DNA of 64,000 bases from Rhodamnia argentea (taxonomy: Eukaryota; Streptophyta; Magnoliopsida; Myrtales; Myrtaceae): positions 23,577,015 to 23,641,014 of the forward strand of contig NC_063157.1 in assembly GCF_020921035.1 (NCBI RefSeq), given 5' to 3'. The notes under the pieces are model-generated. The model saw nothing but the letters and a program-made list of their open reading frames with translations, was not told the DNA's origin and did no database searches. The position numbers and the translations under genes were made by a program. Below, one piece after another: positions 36,622 through 47,455 of this stretch. How positions within the stretch are numbered: position 1 is the first letter of the stretch; every line of letters begins with the position of its first letter.

Positions 36622-36750
36622 GAAAATATGGAGATTTCTTCCGTGGATGTAGGCTTCCAAGGAGCTTTTTCTTGATTGATCGAACCACGTAAAATCTTTG
36701 TTCATATTCTCTTTTCTCTATCTTGTCTATGTTCGTATTAACTTGCTACA
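36441..36750 (+). repeat. 3' LTR of copia element
   Basis: 310 bp and collinear with the 5' LTR without gaps. It begins directly after the purine tract GGAGGGGGAG and ends immediately before the right GTACA duplication. Confidence 0.95.
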
Positions 36751-36755
36751 GTACA

Positions 36756-37485
36756 TAATTTGGGAAATGTTAATGCGCATGTGCATGTGACATAGGCGCG
36801 AGGGCACAAGATTTTGGGTGCAGCTTTATTCCAAATACCTAAAGTTTGGACCACCTCCGTTCCATCCTCGATTTGACTTGGTGTACGAAAACGATGAAGC
36901 AGTTGCGAAAACGCCAAATTGGCCGGACTGTTGCCTAATTAAGTAAATTATTGGCGTAAACTTGCCTTTTAGTCTTAATCATCATTTTATTATAATCTCA
37001 TCTCATGGGCAGGTCTGTCTGCAATCACATTCGGAGTTGTTGAACTCTCTTTGCTTTTGATTCCACCTCTTACGAACGGGAATATTTGCACGGGGTATTC
37101 AGCATTGATGGGCTCTAAAATAATTGGCATGGTTGTTAAGACTAGAAATCTTATCGGCATGCATCGATGGACCTCGGAAACCAAGGTCTGGTCGAGCTGA
37201 GTCGAGCTTAAGCATTTTACTTGAGCTCGACTCGATTTGGGCTTCCATCGAGAATGAATTTCGAAATCTCAAGCTTTGACTTAATTCACTTTATTCAGAG
37301 TCTTTCCAAGATCCAACTTCGAGCTCTGGAGCCTGAACTTGAGTTTGGAAATCTGAGGGATCGAATTAAGGGTGCCATAAAGATTGTGAAACGTTTCACG
37401 GGCATGTCCAAGTTGGACCGGGAGAGCAAGGGCCATTCGGTCGCCCAATCTTTGGCCTGTTCATTACTAGTGCACCAACAGATTC
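36756..37485. other. Intergenic between copia element and WAK-like gene
   Basis: About 730 bases with no recognisable coding or repeat feature. In particular there is no kinase-domain remnant downstream of the neighbouring galacturonan-binding gene. Confidence 0.5.
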
Positions 37486-38490
37486 TCAAATGAATAGAAC
37501 CAAGTGGAGAGCAAGGAAACAGAAGAGGGTACAACCAAAGGACCTGAATGATGCTCCTCCTCCTCCTCCTGATATGACCCTATCCCCTGCAAAAGAAAAT
37601 CTCGATTTCATGACTCCGACCGATGATTCTGATCGATAACGAAACCGGATATATGCTTTTGATGACCTCATGAAGATATACGGCAGAAGTAGAGATTCAC
37701 TTCACATCAATTGAAGTTTTTCAAGGCGAAGACTAGGTGAAATTGCGCACTTACTGCACTCCTTCGGATGACAAATGCACCTCAATCCCACACCACAGTT
37801 TCCGTTAGGCCTTTCGCACTCGTTGCAGAGGTTCGGTGCATGATCTGGAATGTCGAATGAAATCCTCGTCCCGAGCTCATACCCTTTGTAGTCCTCCAAC
37901 TCAGTTCCATTCTTAGTAGCATTTTTCTTGTATACCCATCTGGACCCGGAGCAGTTCAGGGCCTTAGGATCAATACCATTCTCAAGCTTTTCGAGATCAT
38001 GAACAAGCAAGCATGAATCAAGAGGTTTGTGGGATTGCCCTGGAGTTTCTGGAAGAACTTGACATGTATGAAAATCGGTGCAATTATGGATAGGAGTCGA
38101 CATCATGGTGAGTCTTGTATCGCTGCAGTCGAGTAGGAGGAGCGAGTTTGGGTGCGGAGGCAAGGGAAAACCGGCGGTGAGAAGTGAAGGAAAGAAGAAA
38201 TGGGCTTGAGATGAACAAGACGGTTGGTGCGAGATGGTCAGTAGCCTGTTGGTGTAGTCAATGGAGGAAATCGCGAAAAGACCGAGAGATGTTCTCAAGT
38301 ATGGCTTCTGAGACCTGCAGAGGATCATCCTGCTCAATGGAGATGCCTCGGTCGAATTCAAGTTCGAGAAAGGCTGGTCGATGTGGGTTTTGCCGCAGAG
38401 AGTTCTGGGCGCTTGTTCAGCCATGCAAAGGTAAAGAAAGTAGTACAGTATCAGAACTACGAGGAGATGGAGTCTCTTCAGTGGCTTCAT
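37486..38490 (-). CDS. Wall-associated galacturonan-binding (GUB_WAK/WAK_assoc) protein without kinase, possibly GPI-anchored
   Basis: Extracellular protein related to the ectodomain of LRK10-like and wall-associated receptor kinases. Exon 1 is 38490-37755 and exon 2 37586-37486; donor GTAAGT and acceptor TTTTGCAG join in phase, giving 278 codons plus stop. The N-terminal signal peptide is hydrophobic (LHLLVVLILYYFLYLCMAEQ). The Cys-rich N-terminal domain would be the galacturonan-binding module, though it looks diverged. The C-terminal domain ends CNECERPNGNCGVGLRCICH, the WAK-associated Cys pattern. Exon 2 adds a Gly-rich stretch (SGGGGGAS) followed by GCTLFCFLALHLVLFI to the stop. A small-residue site followed by a terminal hydrophobic tail fits a GPI-attachment signal or simple membrane anchor, not a truncated kinase. 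Function is probably cell-wall sensing or defence; inferred from family only. Confidence 0.82.
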
Positions 38491-39322
38491 TTTGGTTCTT
38501 GGCTCTCTGATTCTCTGGGAAGCAGATTATAGAAGTGAGAGAAGAAAGCAAGGAGGCAATGGAATCTACTTTCCAGTTTATCTTTGAATGTCTGTCCTTT
38601 ATGCAATCTACCTTTTTGAGTCACTTGGTGGCAACAATTTCATTCTATTATTTGCTTTGTTTTCTTTTGGACAAGATGGCATCATTTTGATCCTCCTTTT
38701 GCAGAAGAATTTAGAGCCTTTTCCTTCATGTTTCTTCTCTTTTCCATGGTGGTCATTGGCACTTTTGGTCGAGCTATCGAGTACACGTTCGATGCCCCTT
38801 TTGCGCATGATTCGTGCTCATCTCTTTTCTTCTGATCTCTTCACGATTCTATGCTACCATAAAGTACCCGGATGCCTGTGCTTGTCAGGAACCACTAGTA
38901 ACCATAATTTATCTCGAACTCGCCATGACCATGCTGATTGATGTGAAGTGCCTCAAGAGTAATTCAGGCCACTTGTCCTCCTTTTTGGCGGGGCTACAGA
39001 TGTGATCGCGTCGGATGGTGTGTTAGCATCGTATTAGTACTAACTGTCCACCCTCGGCCGACAAAGCATGGCAATAAAGTCAAAGTTAGTTTAACGCCTT
39101 CTGGGATCACAGTTACATGCTGTTATTATCTTGATTAATGGGATCCATTATTAGCAGTACCAATCTTACTGTCTATTCATCAAAAGCATATGATCCAAAA
39201 TACATTACAGGAAGCATTCAGACAAAACAGGGTCTGTAGGTAGATCGGGTTCTATCCAGACCGGACGAGTAACTGAGTACACACATACGCTATCACACAC
39301 ATTGCACAGAGGACTATCGCGA
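38491..39322. other. Intergenic, between two minus-strand genes
   Basis: It contains the promoter side of the WAK-like gene and the 3' side of the Dabb gene. The frame at 38588-38941 has no family features and low coding character. No repeats were recognised. Confidence 0.5.
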
Positions 39323-40037
39323 TCATGCTGGCGATTTCACAAGAACGGCGGGGAAATCGAGCACAACGACCTTCTCGATAGCTGAGGAAAATGTAGAGGA
39401 GAACTCTAGGTGATTCGAATGACCGAGAAAGGCAGTGAAGTCCTCCTTCTTGTGGAATGACATCAGGAACGCATGAGTGAAACCTTGTCTAAGCATCTCT
39501 TGCCCTTCCATGTCTTGTCCCCTGTTTCATTAAAATTTTTAAAACCGAATATTGAGCAAAAGTTTTGGAACCGTAGCTTTAAGGTTGATTCTTGGTGGAT
39601 TGGAATAATCATAAACTTAATTATGTTTTCATTGAAAAGAAAAACGGGAAGAGCGCTCTGCGACAGCATAGCCGCGCCTCTGTTTATAAAATGACTATGC
39701 CGGTCCTCTCAGCATATGATTATCACTGCATTTCTGAAGCAGATTCAGTCTAGAAATTTACAGAATAGATATGATAATAATAGTCGGTCGACTAGACCAA
39801 ATCTGTGTGCTTATATTACACGGATGGAGAGATTAGCTCTATGGGGTGCAGTGAACTTTTCCAAGGACGAAAAATCACGAGTGTCATCATCAGCCAAATA
39901 GAAGTTTGATTACGTTACCATTCAAAGGACTTGACAGCTTCGATCTCCAAAGCCAGCTTCTCCAATCCCTTGAGAATCTCTTCAATTACGATGTCTTCTT
40001 TGAACTTGACGATAACCAGATGCTTAAAGTCTCCCAT
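39323..40037 (-). CDS. Stress-responsive A/B-barrel (Dabb) protein, HS1/UP3-like
   Basis: A small two-exon gene. Exon 1 40037-39919 encodes MGDFKHLVIVKFKEDIVIEE through EAVKSFE; exon 2 39521-39323 continues with GQDMEGQEMLRQGFTHAFLM and ends LDFPAVLVKSPA. The split codon restores Trp (SFEWGQD). Total 318 nt, 105 codons plus stop, the usual size of plant single-domain Dabb proteins. Landmarks are the N-terminal H-x-V beta strand (KHLVIVKFKED), the central W-G-x-D, QGFTHAF, and the HxxHxEF-like stretch GHSNHLEFSSTF. Members form ferredoxin-like dimers; the Arabidopsis relative HS1 is a heat-stable protein with reported antimicrobial activity and others are stress-induced. The intron is 397 bp with donor GTAACG and acceptor GAAACAG. 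Confidence 0.9.
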
Positions 40038-41250
40038 GGCTACTTCGATCCCCAAGCAAATTATGTCGCCGAACGACAGAATTTATACACATTATTCTCA
40101 CGTCAACATCAGCAGCTCGACCATGGACTGTTTGTGCAGTGGCCCAGTTCGCCACTCGTGTTGTTGGAGGCGCACAAAAGAGAGGTGTCTTCTTTCTGGG
40201 ACAGAATCTGCAGCTCAATATGTGGGGAAGGGTATGGTGATTTCCGGATAGACCCACCAACCAGCAACTTCTTCCCTCAATAGTACAGCGAAAATGTCTT
40301 ATGCTATTGTCTTAATGCTAACTTTCCTTACATCCATGGGGTCAGTTATGCCAATTATTCGGAAAACAAGTCCGAGTGTTGGGGTCGCCCTTTCATTTCG
40401 CCGTCTGTATCGTCACGTGACGGGTTTTTCTTTTCTTGATTTGTACGTGCGGAAATGAGGTTAACTTTTCCTATTCGAGGAACTTTTTCATTTGGCCTCC
40501 TTCGAAAAACCATACAAAATCAGATTTTCGTAGCTGGACTCCTCTTTATGTCATTCCACGGGCAAGAAAGACATAGCAGTGGACTGTAGTAGGTGGATTA
40601 TATGACACCACTCAATCTTTAAGGAATCTAAACTGCACCCACTACGAGTCATTTGGATCTGATTTTTCAACAAATCTGTTAGGCTGGACGGACGCATTTG
40701 TTATGTTTGACCAAGACAATGGTTGATCATTACTCATTGATGATCATGTCGTTTTGATTTCTGGCTTCCTGACGAGGCAGAACAGATGCTTCTCATTGTG
40801 CAATCTGTTTTTCCTCTCGATTTTCCATTAGTCTGTGCCTGATTTGGTAACTTGAAACAGTTGCTGTGGAGTTTCAGAATGAAATGACTGGAACTTCTGT
40901 CACGAGAACTTACAGATAAAGTAGCTTGATTACAAAAATGCCATCTTCCCTTTATAGCTCCATCAATACTGGTGCGTGCTAAGCAGATCAATGGTAGATG
41001 TTGCCGGTAAGGCGTCGTTCCTATTTTGCTTCAAAGACAATCTTTCTCTCTATCTTGTGCTAGAGCTTCAGTAATCAATAGGAATTCTATGGTCAATCTG
41101 TTCATTGACAGGTTCACATTGTCCAGCTTTCACTACTGTTTCTTATTTCTGTTGATCTAGCCGTCTATGGCTACATGAAAGCATTGTCCTTGCCATGAAT
41201 AAATCGTGGGAAATAATTGAACTCGGGGCCCATGCGCGGCTAAGAGTCTC
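40038..41250. other. Intergenic, promoter side of the Dabb gene
   Basis: No second Dabb-like exon or other gene is recognisable. Short frames on both strands (for example 40734-40991 minus) lack family features. Confidence 0.45.
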
Positions 41251-41254
41251 TCCA

Positions 41255-41712
41255 GCGGGGAAAGCCTTCGGCCACCTCGGAGACGACAGTCCTCAGCGAA
41301 AGCCTTCGACTGCCAGGACCGTCCATGGTGAAAGCCATCGGCCACCTGGATCTTGTCATTTGTGGTGAAAGCCTCCTGACATCTCCACCCGGCCTCACAT
41401 CTCAGTGTTCTCGAGAGAAAGACTTTTGGCCATCCAGAACAGTGAACACAGTGCAGGAACAAAGACCTTTGGCTTACCTGACCCATATCCTTGGCATTCT
41501 CGAGTGAAAACCATCGGCCACTGGAGCTCGATACTGGAGCGGAAGCCATTGGCCAATCAGGCCAGTATCACAGGTGTTCTCGAGCGAAAACCTTCGATGC
41601 CGCCTGGAACATGGTCCTGGAGCGAACTCATCGGCCACTCTGACCTATGGCGTAAGTGTTCTTGGACAAAAGCCTTCCATTGGCTGCCTAAAGCATGGCC
41701 GTTTGGACCTGT
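41255..41712 (+). repeat. Degenerate ~40-bp minisatellite, about 11 units
   Basis: A unit core close to GCGAAAGCCTTCGGCCACC recurs near 41260, 41297, 41330, 41364, 41414, 41457, 41502, 41540, 41582, 41622 and 41666, spaced 33-50 bases, often preceded by GTTCTCGA or a CTGGA-type string. Units are diverged, so the array is old. Open frames crossing it on both strands are by-products of the repeat. Confidence 0.7.
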
Positions 41713-43502
41713 ATCATAAGTAATCGCCTCCGTGAGTTAATTTTAGTTTTTCATGTATATGGTATATCAGGCATGCCTTGCCCTGTTCAGTGTGTCATTC
41801 GGCATATTCATGCCCTCTTCACCATTCTAGAAGTCGCTCCTTATCGGAGCCTTTTGGCCACGGTGAATACTCCCTGCCCTTGTCGGACCAATGGCACAGC
41901 CGTCTTTCCACTCAAAGGATACAACCTCAAACACAAATTTGATTTGAGAACATACACATACACACACAAGTGCAACTATCTCAGCCCAACTCATATCCAA
42001 AATGAAACTACCAAAACTTCATGCTAATAGCGCTCTCGTCTTGCTTATCTCTAGCTAGGAACCTGAAAAAATTGAAATAAATGGGGTGAACAACCACAAT
42101 TTAGTGAGTAGTGCTTGTCTCCTCTAAGCAAATGAAGCACCCCCTATGCATATTTACAAAACCATATCAAAACTCGTTTAATCCAAATCTAGAATTTATC
42201 ACATGTACGAGATCAAAAAAGAGTTTTATTTTTTTAACAAAACTTTATACTTATCAAAAATACACATTTCATTAGTAATATCAAAGCAAACATGATTGGT
42301 CCAGTCATTGACCAATCTCATCAATTCACATTTCAATGGTTTATTCCATTGATCCATCTTATCAAATCTCATGCCAAATAGTATATTTTATTGATCAATG
42401 TATTGCTTATGATCCAACTATGGTCACGACATAACGCTTGGAGGCGACTAAGTTCCCTTTGGCAAGGTCTCCACCTATTATCAGCCGGTGGCTCTACCTC
42501 AAAGGATATCCTCAACTCGGTATGTATACCTAAAAACCTCTACCCGATTTCACGCTGGTATTGAGCATCAAAGCTCTATGTCATAATCAGAGTACGTTTT
42601 ATAAATCAAAATGTATATTCTTTAATCACTTTGTTCCTAACGTAATATATTTAACAAGACATTTCTCAAATCATTTCCAAATCCATTTCATACACCATAT
42701 TCACAAAAAAAATAGAAAACAACTTTCATAAAACATTTCTCAAGCCATTCACAATTAACCAAAATGTGTAGTAAATATCCGACCGTACTTTTATGCAATA
42801 AAAATGTCATTGCATAACTCATAGTCATAATATAACTAGTTCGTATCGTTTTCTAAATATGAGTTTACAAATTCGAAGAAGAGATATCACTGCTCAACTG
42901 AAAATGCCCAAAATCAAACAAAGTAGCTCTACGCGCTGCCGATCTTATAATCCTATCAATTAAAAATAAATCGACGTTAAAATCAAAGAAAACACTGCTT
43001 TAACTAATAACTTGACTTGAAAAAAACTAAAAAAACTAACAACTTGACTAGACCAGGCTATTTCGGAGTTAAATAGCTCACTACTAGTCTACAAAAGATC
43101 TCAAGAACGGTCAACAGCGGCGAAAAAAATCACTAATGCGAAGAACGACCGCTTGTGTACAAATGGTCACTTGCACGACAAACTTTCTTGTGCCATATCT
43201 CTTTAAACTATGCTCCGTTTCAAGTGAGCTTACTGTTAAAAGAAAGCTCTTTCTAAGTACTAAAAGGATGATAGCTTGGTTGACCCAAAATTTAGTCCGC
43301 AACCGACAAAATTGGGCCTAAAAGTTGCTGGTCGATACTGTGAATGGCACGCACCCAACTTTGAAAATTCTTTTCGGGCAAACCATAGACACAAAGTGAG
43401 TTTTGTGAAATCTTACATCTTCACAATACCCTAAACTATCAACCCCCATAATTTCTCAACTGAACAACTCCTAAATAGGACATTGCAATTCAAATTTCAC
43501 TT
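41713..43502. other. AT-rich region, possibly an old LTR remnant
   Basis: No gene. Segments such as ACCTGAAAAAATTGAAATAA near 42061 and the following GGGGTGAACAACCACAATTT recall internal LTR sequence of Ty3-type plant elements, but no paired ends, primer site or coding remnant was found. Reported as unresolved. Confidence 0.3.
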
Positions 43503-43925
43503 ATGGTGTGCTTGTTTAGGGGAAAACTTCATGTTAAAAGAAAATATAGCTAATTTTCTTTTGTTTGGTGGTGTGTGACAGCACATGTTTTCTGGTATAT
43601 GGAAGTCATTTGAAAAATGATCTCTTCCTCTACTGTGACTAGCCAACGGCAACCACGGGTGAGCTCGAGGGTTGCGGGTCGACCGGCTGTCATCGAGACC
43701 CAACGACAGGCATAGGGAGAAGGAAAAAAGAAAACGAAAGAGATAAAAATTTCGGAAAGTGTTTCCATATCTTTAAATTCAGAAATTCACTTTCATAGGT
43801 TTACGCATAAATTCTTCATTGATTGGAAAGTATTTTTGGTCGACTAAGTTAATTTCGACGAACTAAGCGGTGAAAGTCTGGAAAACTAATTTTTTGAAAT
43901 ACTTTCACTCAAACAAACGTATCAT
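43503..43925. repeat. Probable hAT-type MITE
   Basis: The left end ATGGTGTGCTTGTTTAGGGG and the right end CACTCAAACAAACGTATCAT are imperfect inverted copies about 420 bp apart. The interior contains a GC-richer middle and AT-rich arms. No clear target duplication, so confidence is limited. Confidence 0.4.
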
Positions 43926-44989
43926 TGATTTCGAATTTGTGCCATAATTCCACAAATCACTCAAATTAGAAGAATGAAACGGTTTGAATCCCTACGAGAC
44001 ATTGCCGGTCCAAGTAAATCCGGCTCGGCGAGGCGCGTGCATGTCTCTCTTCTCTTTTTCCCCTTTCTCCTTATTCTCCCCTTCCTTCCTTTTTTGCTCT
44101 CTCTTTTCCGCGCGTGCTCTCCTTAAACTTGGTCGGACACCTTTTTCGTTTTGATGGGGGCAAATTTCCCTCTTTTCTTTTATATACTAGAAGGTCACCA
44201 AGTTTGACCGAGTCAAACTTTTTTTTCTGGTCAACTATTACACTTGCAGATCCAACCACCAGCTTCCGCACGATTTCACTGGGGGTGGTGTCTGCTTTGA
44301 CCCGTTTTATTGCGGGCATCACGATTTTGTCTCGATAGTGCTCTAATACGAGCTCGTTTAACTTTGAAGTTTCAAGGTAAAACTTACGATTACGTGAAAA
44401 GACGCCTCCTTGAGTTTTATATACGTGTGTGTTGGCACGTTCTCCCCTTAATCGGTATGCAATTTAGCTCATTCCTATCCTAATAGCCATCTTAGAAGCT
44501 CGTCAAGAACCACTCACTGTCCAATCTCTCTGATCTTGACAATCACTCCCCGTCCTCGTTGGACCGCATCTTTACATATAGCACAACTAGCGGCACTCTA
44601 GACTTTGATGCAGCTTACTCAAACTCCGACAAGGGTCGCTCATATTTAAACTGGATGACGCTTTTGAGCGAAGCCATCAGCCCTGTTCTCTCTTTAATGT
44701 TCTTTGCTCTGTCCCTCATCTTCATCTCTCTCGTTTGTTTCTGCTTCTCCCTAATGGAAATTTCTAGCAATTTTTTTCCTTTCGTTCGCAGGACACGGTT
44801 GCTTTTGTCGATGAATGCCTCTATGGATGGAAAAGTAACAGCAGGATGCAGCTTCAAATACATGGTGATTTGCATGAGTTCATTGGTCTTTACTCTTTAG
44901 GACATGCAGAAGAACTCCAGCCAATTGGAAACAACACGTAGTTGATACACTTCCATGGAGAAATTATTACACGAGCGTGATGTACATGT
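43926..44989. other. Intergenic, unrecognised open frames only
   Basis: Opposed frames at 44071-44338 and 44559-44900 have no features I recognise. The minus frame at 44615-44875 is Lys/Arg/Glu-rich and could be a remnant, but no family is assigned. Confidence 0.4.
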
Positions 44990-44997
44990 CCCGGAAG

Positions 44998-45318
44998 TAG
45001 GGGGTGCCAAATGGACCCGTGGGCCCGGAACCGGCCCGTTGACCGGGCCCACGGTTCCAACCCGGAACCGGAACCGGCCCTTAGGGCCGGTTCCGGTTCG
45101 TAAATTGTTGGAACCGGTTAAAAAAAAAAAAAAAAGAGGAGTAAGTTTGATAAAAAGAGTAATTGGGCTTTGGAACCGGCGGTTCCGAACCGGAACCGGA
45201 ACCGGCCCGGAACCGGCGGTTCCAAACCCGGAACCGGACCCGGCTCTTCAAGGGCCGGTTCCGGTTCCACCTTTTTTTGGAACCGGAACCGCCGGTTCCG
45301 TTGAACCGGCCCCCTCTA
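44998..45318. mobile_element. hAT-type MITE, intact, 8-bp TSD
   Basis: A 321-bp element begins TAGGGGGTGCC and ends GGCCCCCTCTA, flanked by the exact duplication CCCGGAAG (44990-44997 and 45319-45326). It shares CCAAATGGACCCGTGGGC and repeated AACCGG/CCGGTT palindromes with the element at 15398-15630, so both belong to one family. Confidence 0.88.
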
Positions 45319-45326
45319 CCCGGAAG

Positions 45327-46087
45327 TGAACTACATCATTAAAATTGCAGATCTCGTTAGATTGAATGGTCCAGATCTATTTAAGCACACATACGAGATT
45401 TACGGAATAATGTATCGTCGCCATCTGATGGAATTAATGGGAAAACATTTCTAATTCTATAATGAATTCTTATAGAAAATGGTTATATTAGATCTCGACG
45501 CGCGACCACCAAATAATGAGTATTATTATGGGATTTCACAAATGACCTAGGGCAGGGAGGAGACTCCCCAATAGACAACTCAACTGGCCTCATTCACACT
45601 GTACAGATGGTACATATCAGAAAGCCGTAACATCAATGCCAATTAGATATTCAAAACGTCAATTTTCTGTTAGCGCCAGAAATAAATTAAAACGGCAGAA
45701 CTTACCGTTCGTCGGCTCGATGAAAGATGAAGGAAAACTGGTGCAGTTCACACGTGATGTGACTTGTTAAAAGATTCCTAATGTCCCCTGTCTTGTTCTT
45801 GGCGCAACCTAACGCAAACGCATTTCTTTTTTGTTGATCGGAGGACTTCAGGTCTCCCACTAAGTCCAAGAGAAGCCAAGACATCTTCAATAGTAAATTA
45901 GCTATGCCTTGGACTCTTGTCTGTTCTAGTTGGCTCCCACCACGCTTGGTTCACTGAACGCGCCAGAAAGCTCACAGCATCATCGGCCGGAGCATCGGAG
46001 CCCACTATTCGAAGGTCAACGAGGTCGTCGCTTCCCCATCTTTTAGGGTCTGCGAACACCTGGTTTCGGAGCAGGACGGCGGCCGAG
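45327..46087. other. Promoter side of the DUF247 gene
   Basis: No coding region other than an in-frame extension of the downstream gene from 45917, which starts at TTG and is judged to be leader. No repeat element recognised. Confidence 0.45.
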
Positions 46088-47455
46088 ATGGAGGTTCAAA
46101 TGGTTGGGGGAGCCAATCTCAACCCCATGAGCGGTCACGCCAACCACCACCATGTAGTCACGGTGGCAGAGCGCGACTGGTCATCCGTAGTGCACCGGAG
46201 GCTCAGCCAGAGGCCGACCCGTCTGAAGCATTCAGCCGGCAATTACTCCTGCTGCATCTTTAGGGTCCCTGGGACCCTCTCCGAGCTCAACCCCAAGGCC
46301 TACAAGCCCCGCATCGTGTCCATCGGCCCGTACCACCATGGGGAAGAGAAACTCCAGATGATCGAAGAGCACAAGCCACGGTTCTTCTCCGCTCTTCTCG
46401 CCCGAACCAGAAGCTTTGGAGTTGATTACAACGAGTACTTCAATGCCGTCGCGTCGAAGGAAGAGGAGATTCGAGACTGTTACTCTGAGCCGCTCAACTT
46501 CGGGAGCTCGGAGCTGATCGAGATGATGGTCCTCGACGGCTGCTTCATCATTGAAGTGTTCCGAGTGATCGAGAGCAGAGTAGCACCCGACCCAGACGAT
46601 CCGATCTTCAACATGTTGTGGCCGTTCACTTCGTTCATGCGCGACTTCCTCCATCTTGAGAACCAAGTGCCCTTCTTCGTCCTCGAAATGCTCTACGATA
46701 TGTCGAAGCCCCCCAACGAGCCCCAGTGCTCCCTTGTCGAGGTCGCTTTGCGGTTCTTCAACTACGGAGTGCAGCGGCAGCCAGAGGTCCTCGAGAAATA
46801 CTACCAAGTCTCAGATGTCAAGCACTTGCTCCACCTGATCCAGCTGAGCCTTATTGACCTCCCTTTGGGAACGCCGAGGGCATCTGACAGCGAGTATCTG
46901 CAGCTGGTCCACTCAGTGACAAAGCTCCGCCGCGCGGGAATCAAATTCAAGCCGAGGAAGTGTGACGGGTGGCTCGACATTCAGTTCAACAACGGAGTGC
47001 TCGAGATTCCCCCGCTGACGATCGACGAATTGACCAGTTCCTTCTTCCTCAACTGCGTCGCATTTGAGCAGTGCTACTGCTACTGCTCGCAGCACATCAC
47101 TAGCTACGTGACCTTCATCGGTTGCCTCATGACCTCTGCGGACGACGCCAGCTTCTTATCGGATCACCAAGTGCTGGAGAATTACTACGGGACCTACAAA
47201 GAAGTTGCGCGCTTCTTCAACGACTTAGGGAAAGACGTGGGGTTTGATATTGGGAGGAGCTATTTGGCCGGAGTGATGGAGGACCTGAACAGGTACTATA
47301 GGAGCCGGTGGCGCGTGCGGTGGGTGGGATTGAAGCGCAAGTACTTTGGTACTCCATGGTCTTTTATTTCGGCACTGGTGGCCGCCCTGATTCTAGTGCT
47401 CACTTTCATTCAGTCTTTCTTTGCGCTTTATGCATATGTGCGTCCTCCGAACTAA
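46088..47455 (+). CDS. DUF247 (UPF0481) plant membrane protein
   Basis: A single exon of 455 codons plus stop from the first ATG (MEVQMVGGANLN). The frame stays open upstream to about 45917 but without an ATG, so this start is preferred. Hallmarks of the plant-specific DUF247 family: SCCIFRVPGTLSELNPKAYK, then KPRIVSIGPYHHGEEKLQ (about residues 73-90), EMMVLDGCFIIEVFR, HLENQVPFFVLEMLYD (about 197-212), GIKFKPRKCDGWLDIQF and NCVAFEQC in the C-terminal half. One C-terminal membrane span, WSFISALVAALILVLTFIQS, is followed by a short tail ending YVRPPN. Family size is usually 400-550 residues. Some members act in self-incompatibility in grasses and others in sex determination or disease responses; the role here is unknown. 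Low-intron structure and high GC are normal for the family. Confidence 0.94.
   Translation: MEVQMVGGANLNPMSGHANHHHVVTVAERDWSSVVHRRLSQRPTRLKHSAGNYSCCIFRVPGTLSELNPKAYKPRIVSIGPYHHGEEKLQMIEEHKPRFFSALLARTRSFGVDYNEYFNAVASKEEEIRDCYSEPLNFGSSELIEMMVLDGCFIIEVFRVIESRVAPDPDDPIFNMLWPFTSFMRDFLHLENQVPFFVLEMLYDMSKPPNEPQCSLVEVALRFFNYGVQRQPEVLEKYYQVSDVKHLLHLIQLSLIDLPLGTPRASDSEYLQLVHSVTKLRRAGIKFKPRKCDGWLDIQFNNGVLEIPPLTIDELTSSFFLNCVAFEQCYCYCSQHITSYVTFIGCLMTSADDASFLSDHQVLENYYGTYKEVARFFNDLGKDVGFDIGRSYLAGVMEDLNRYYRSRWRVRWVGLKRKYFGTPWSFISALVAALILVLTFIQSFFALYAYVRPPN

Larger units (their letters stand above)
31910..36750 (+). mobile_element. Ty1/copia LTR retrotransposon, full length but inactive
   Basis: A 4841-bp element bounded by two 310-bp direct repeats, each starting TGTTGG and ending TTGCTACA, and flanked by a perfect 5-bp duplication GTACA (31905-31909 and 36751-36755). 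A polypurine tract GGAGGGGGAG (36431-36440) abuts the 3' LTR. Internal order is gag, zinc knuckle, protease, integrase, reverse transcriptase, RNase H, the Ty1/copia order. My hand count gives about 33 mismatches between the LTRs (roughly 89% identity), mostly transitions, so the insertion is old. No initiator-tRNA primer-binding site follows the 5' LTR. Multiple stops and frameshifts make it non-autonomous. Confidence 0.95.

Noticed and set aside
36990..37485. Kinase domain downstream of the WAK-like gene
   Set aside because: Looked for because LRK10-like genes usually have one; no kinase motif (GxGxxG, HRD, DFG) found on the minus strand.
41157..41719. Possible repetitive protein encoded by the 40-bp array
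   Set aside because: Unit spacing varies from 33 to 50 bases, so the frame changes between units; it cannot encode a regular repeat protein.
45917..46087. 57-codon N-terminal extension of the DUF247 gene
   Set aside because: It begins at TTG, has no ATG, and precedes the region where family members start.
46232..46807. 191-codon minus-strand frame inside the DUF247 gene
   Set aside because: Antisense shadow; the plus-strand frame has clear DUF247 landmarks.
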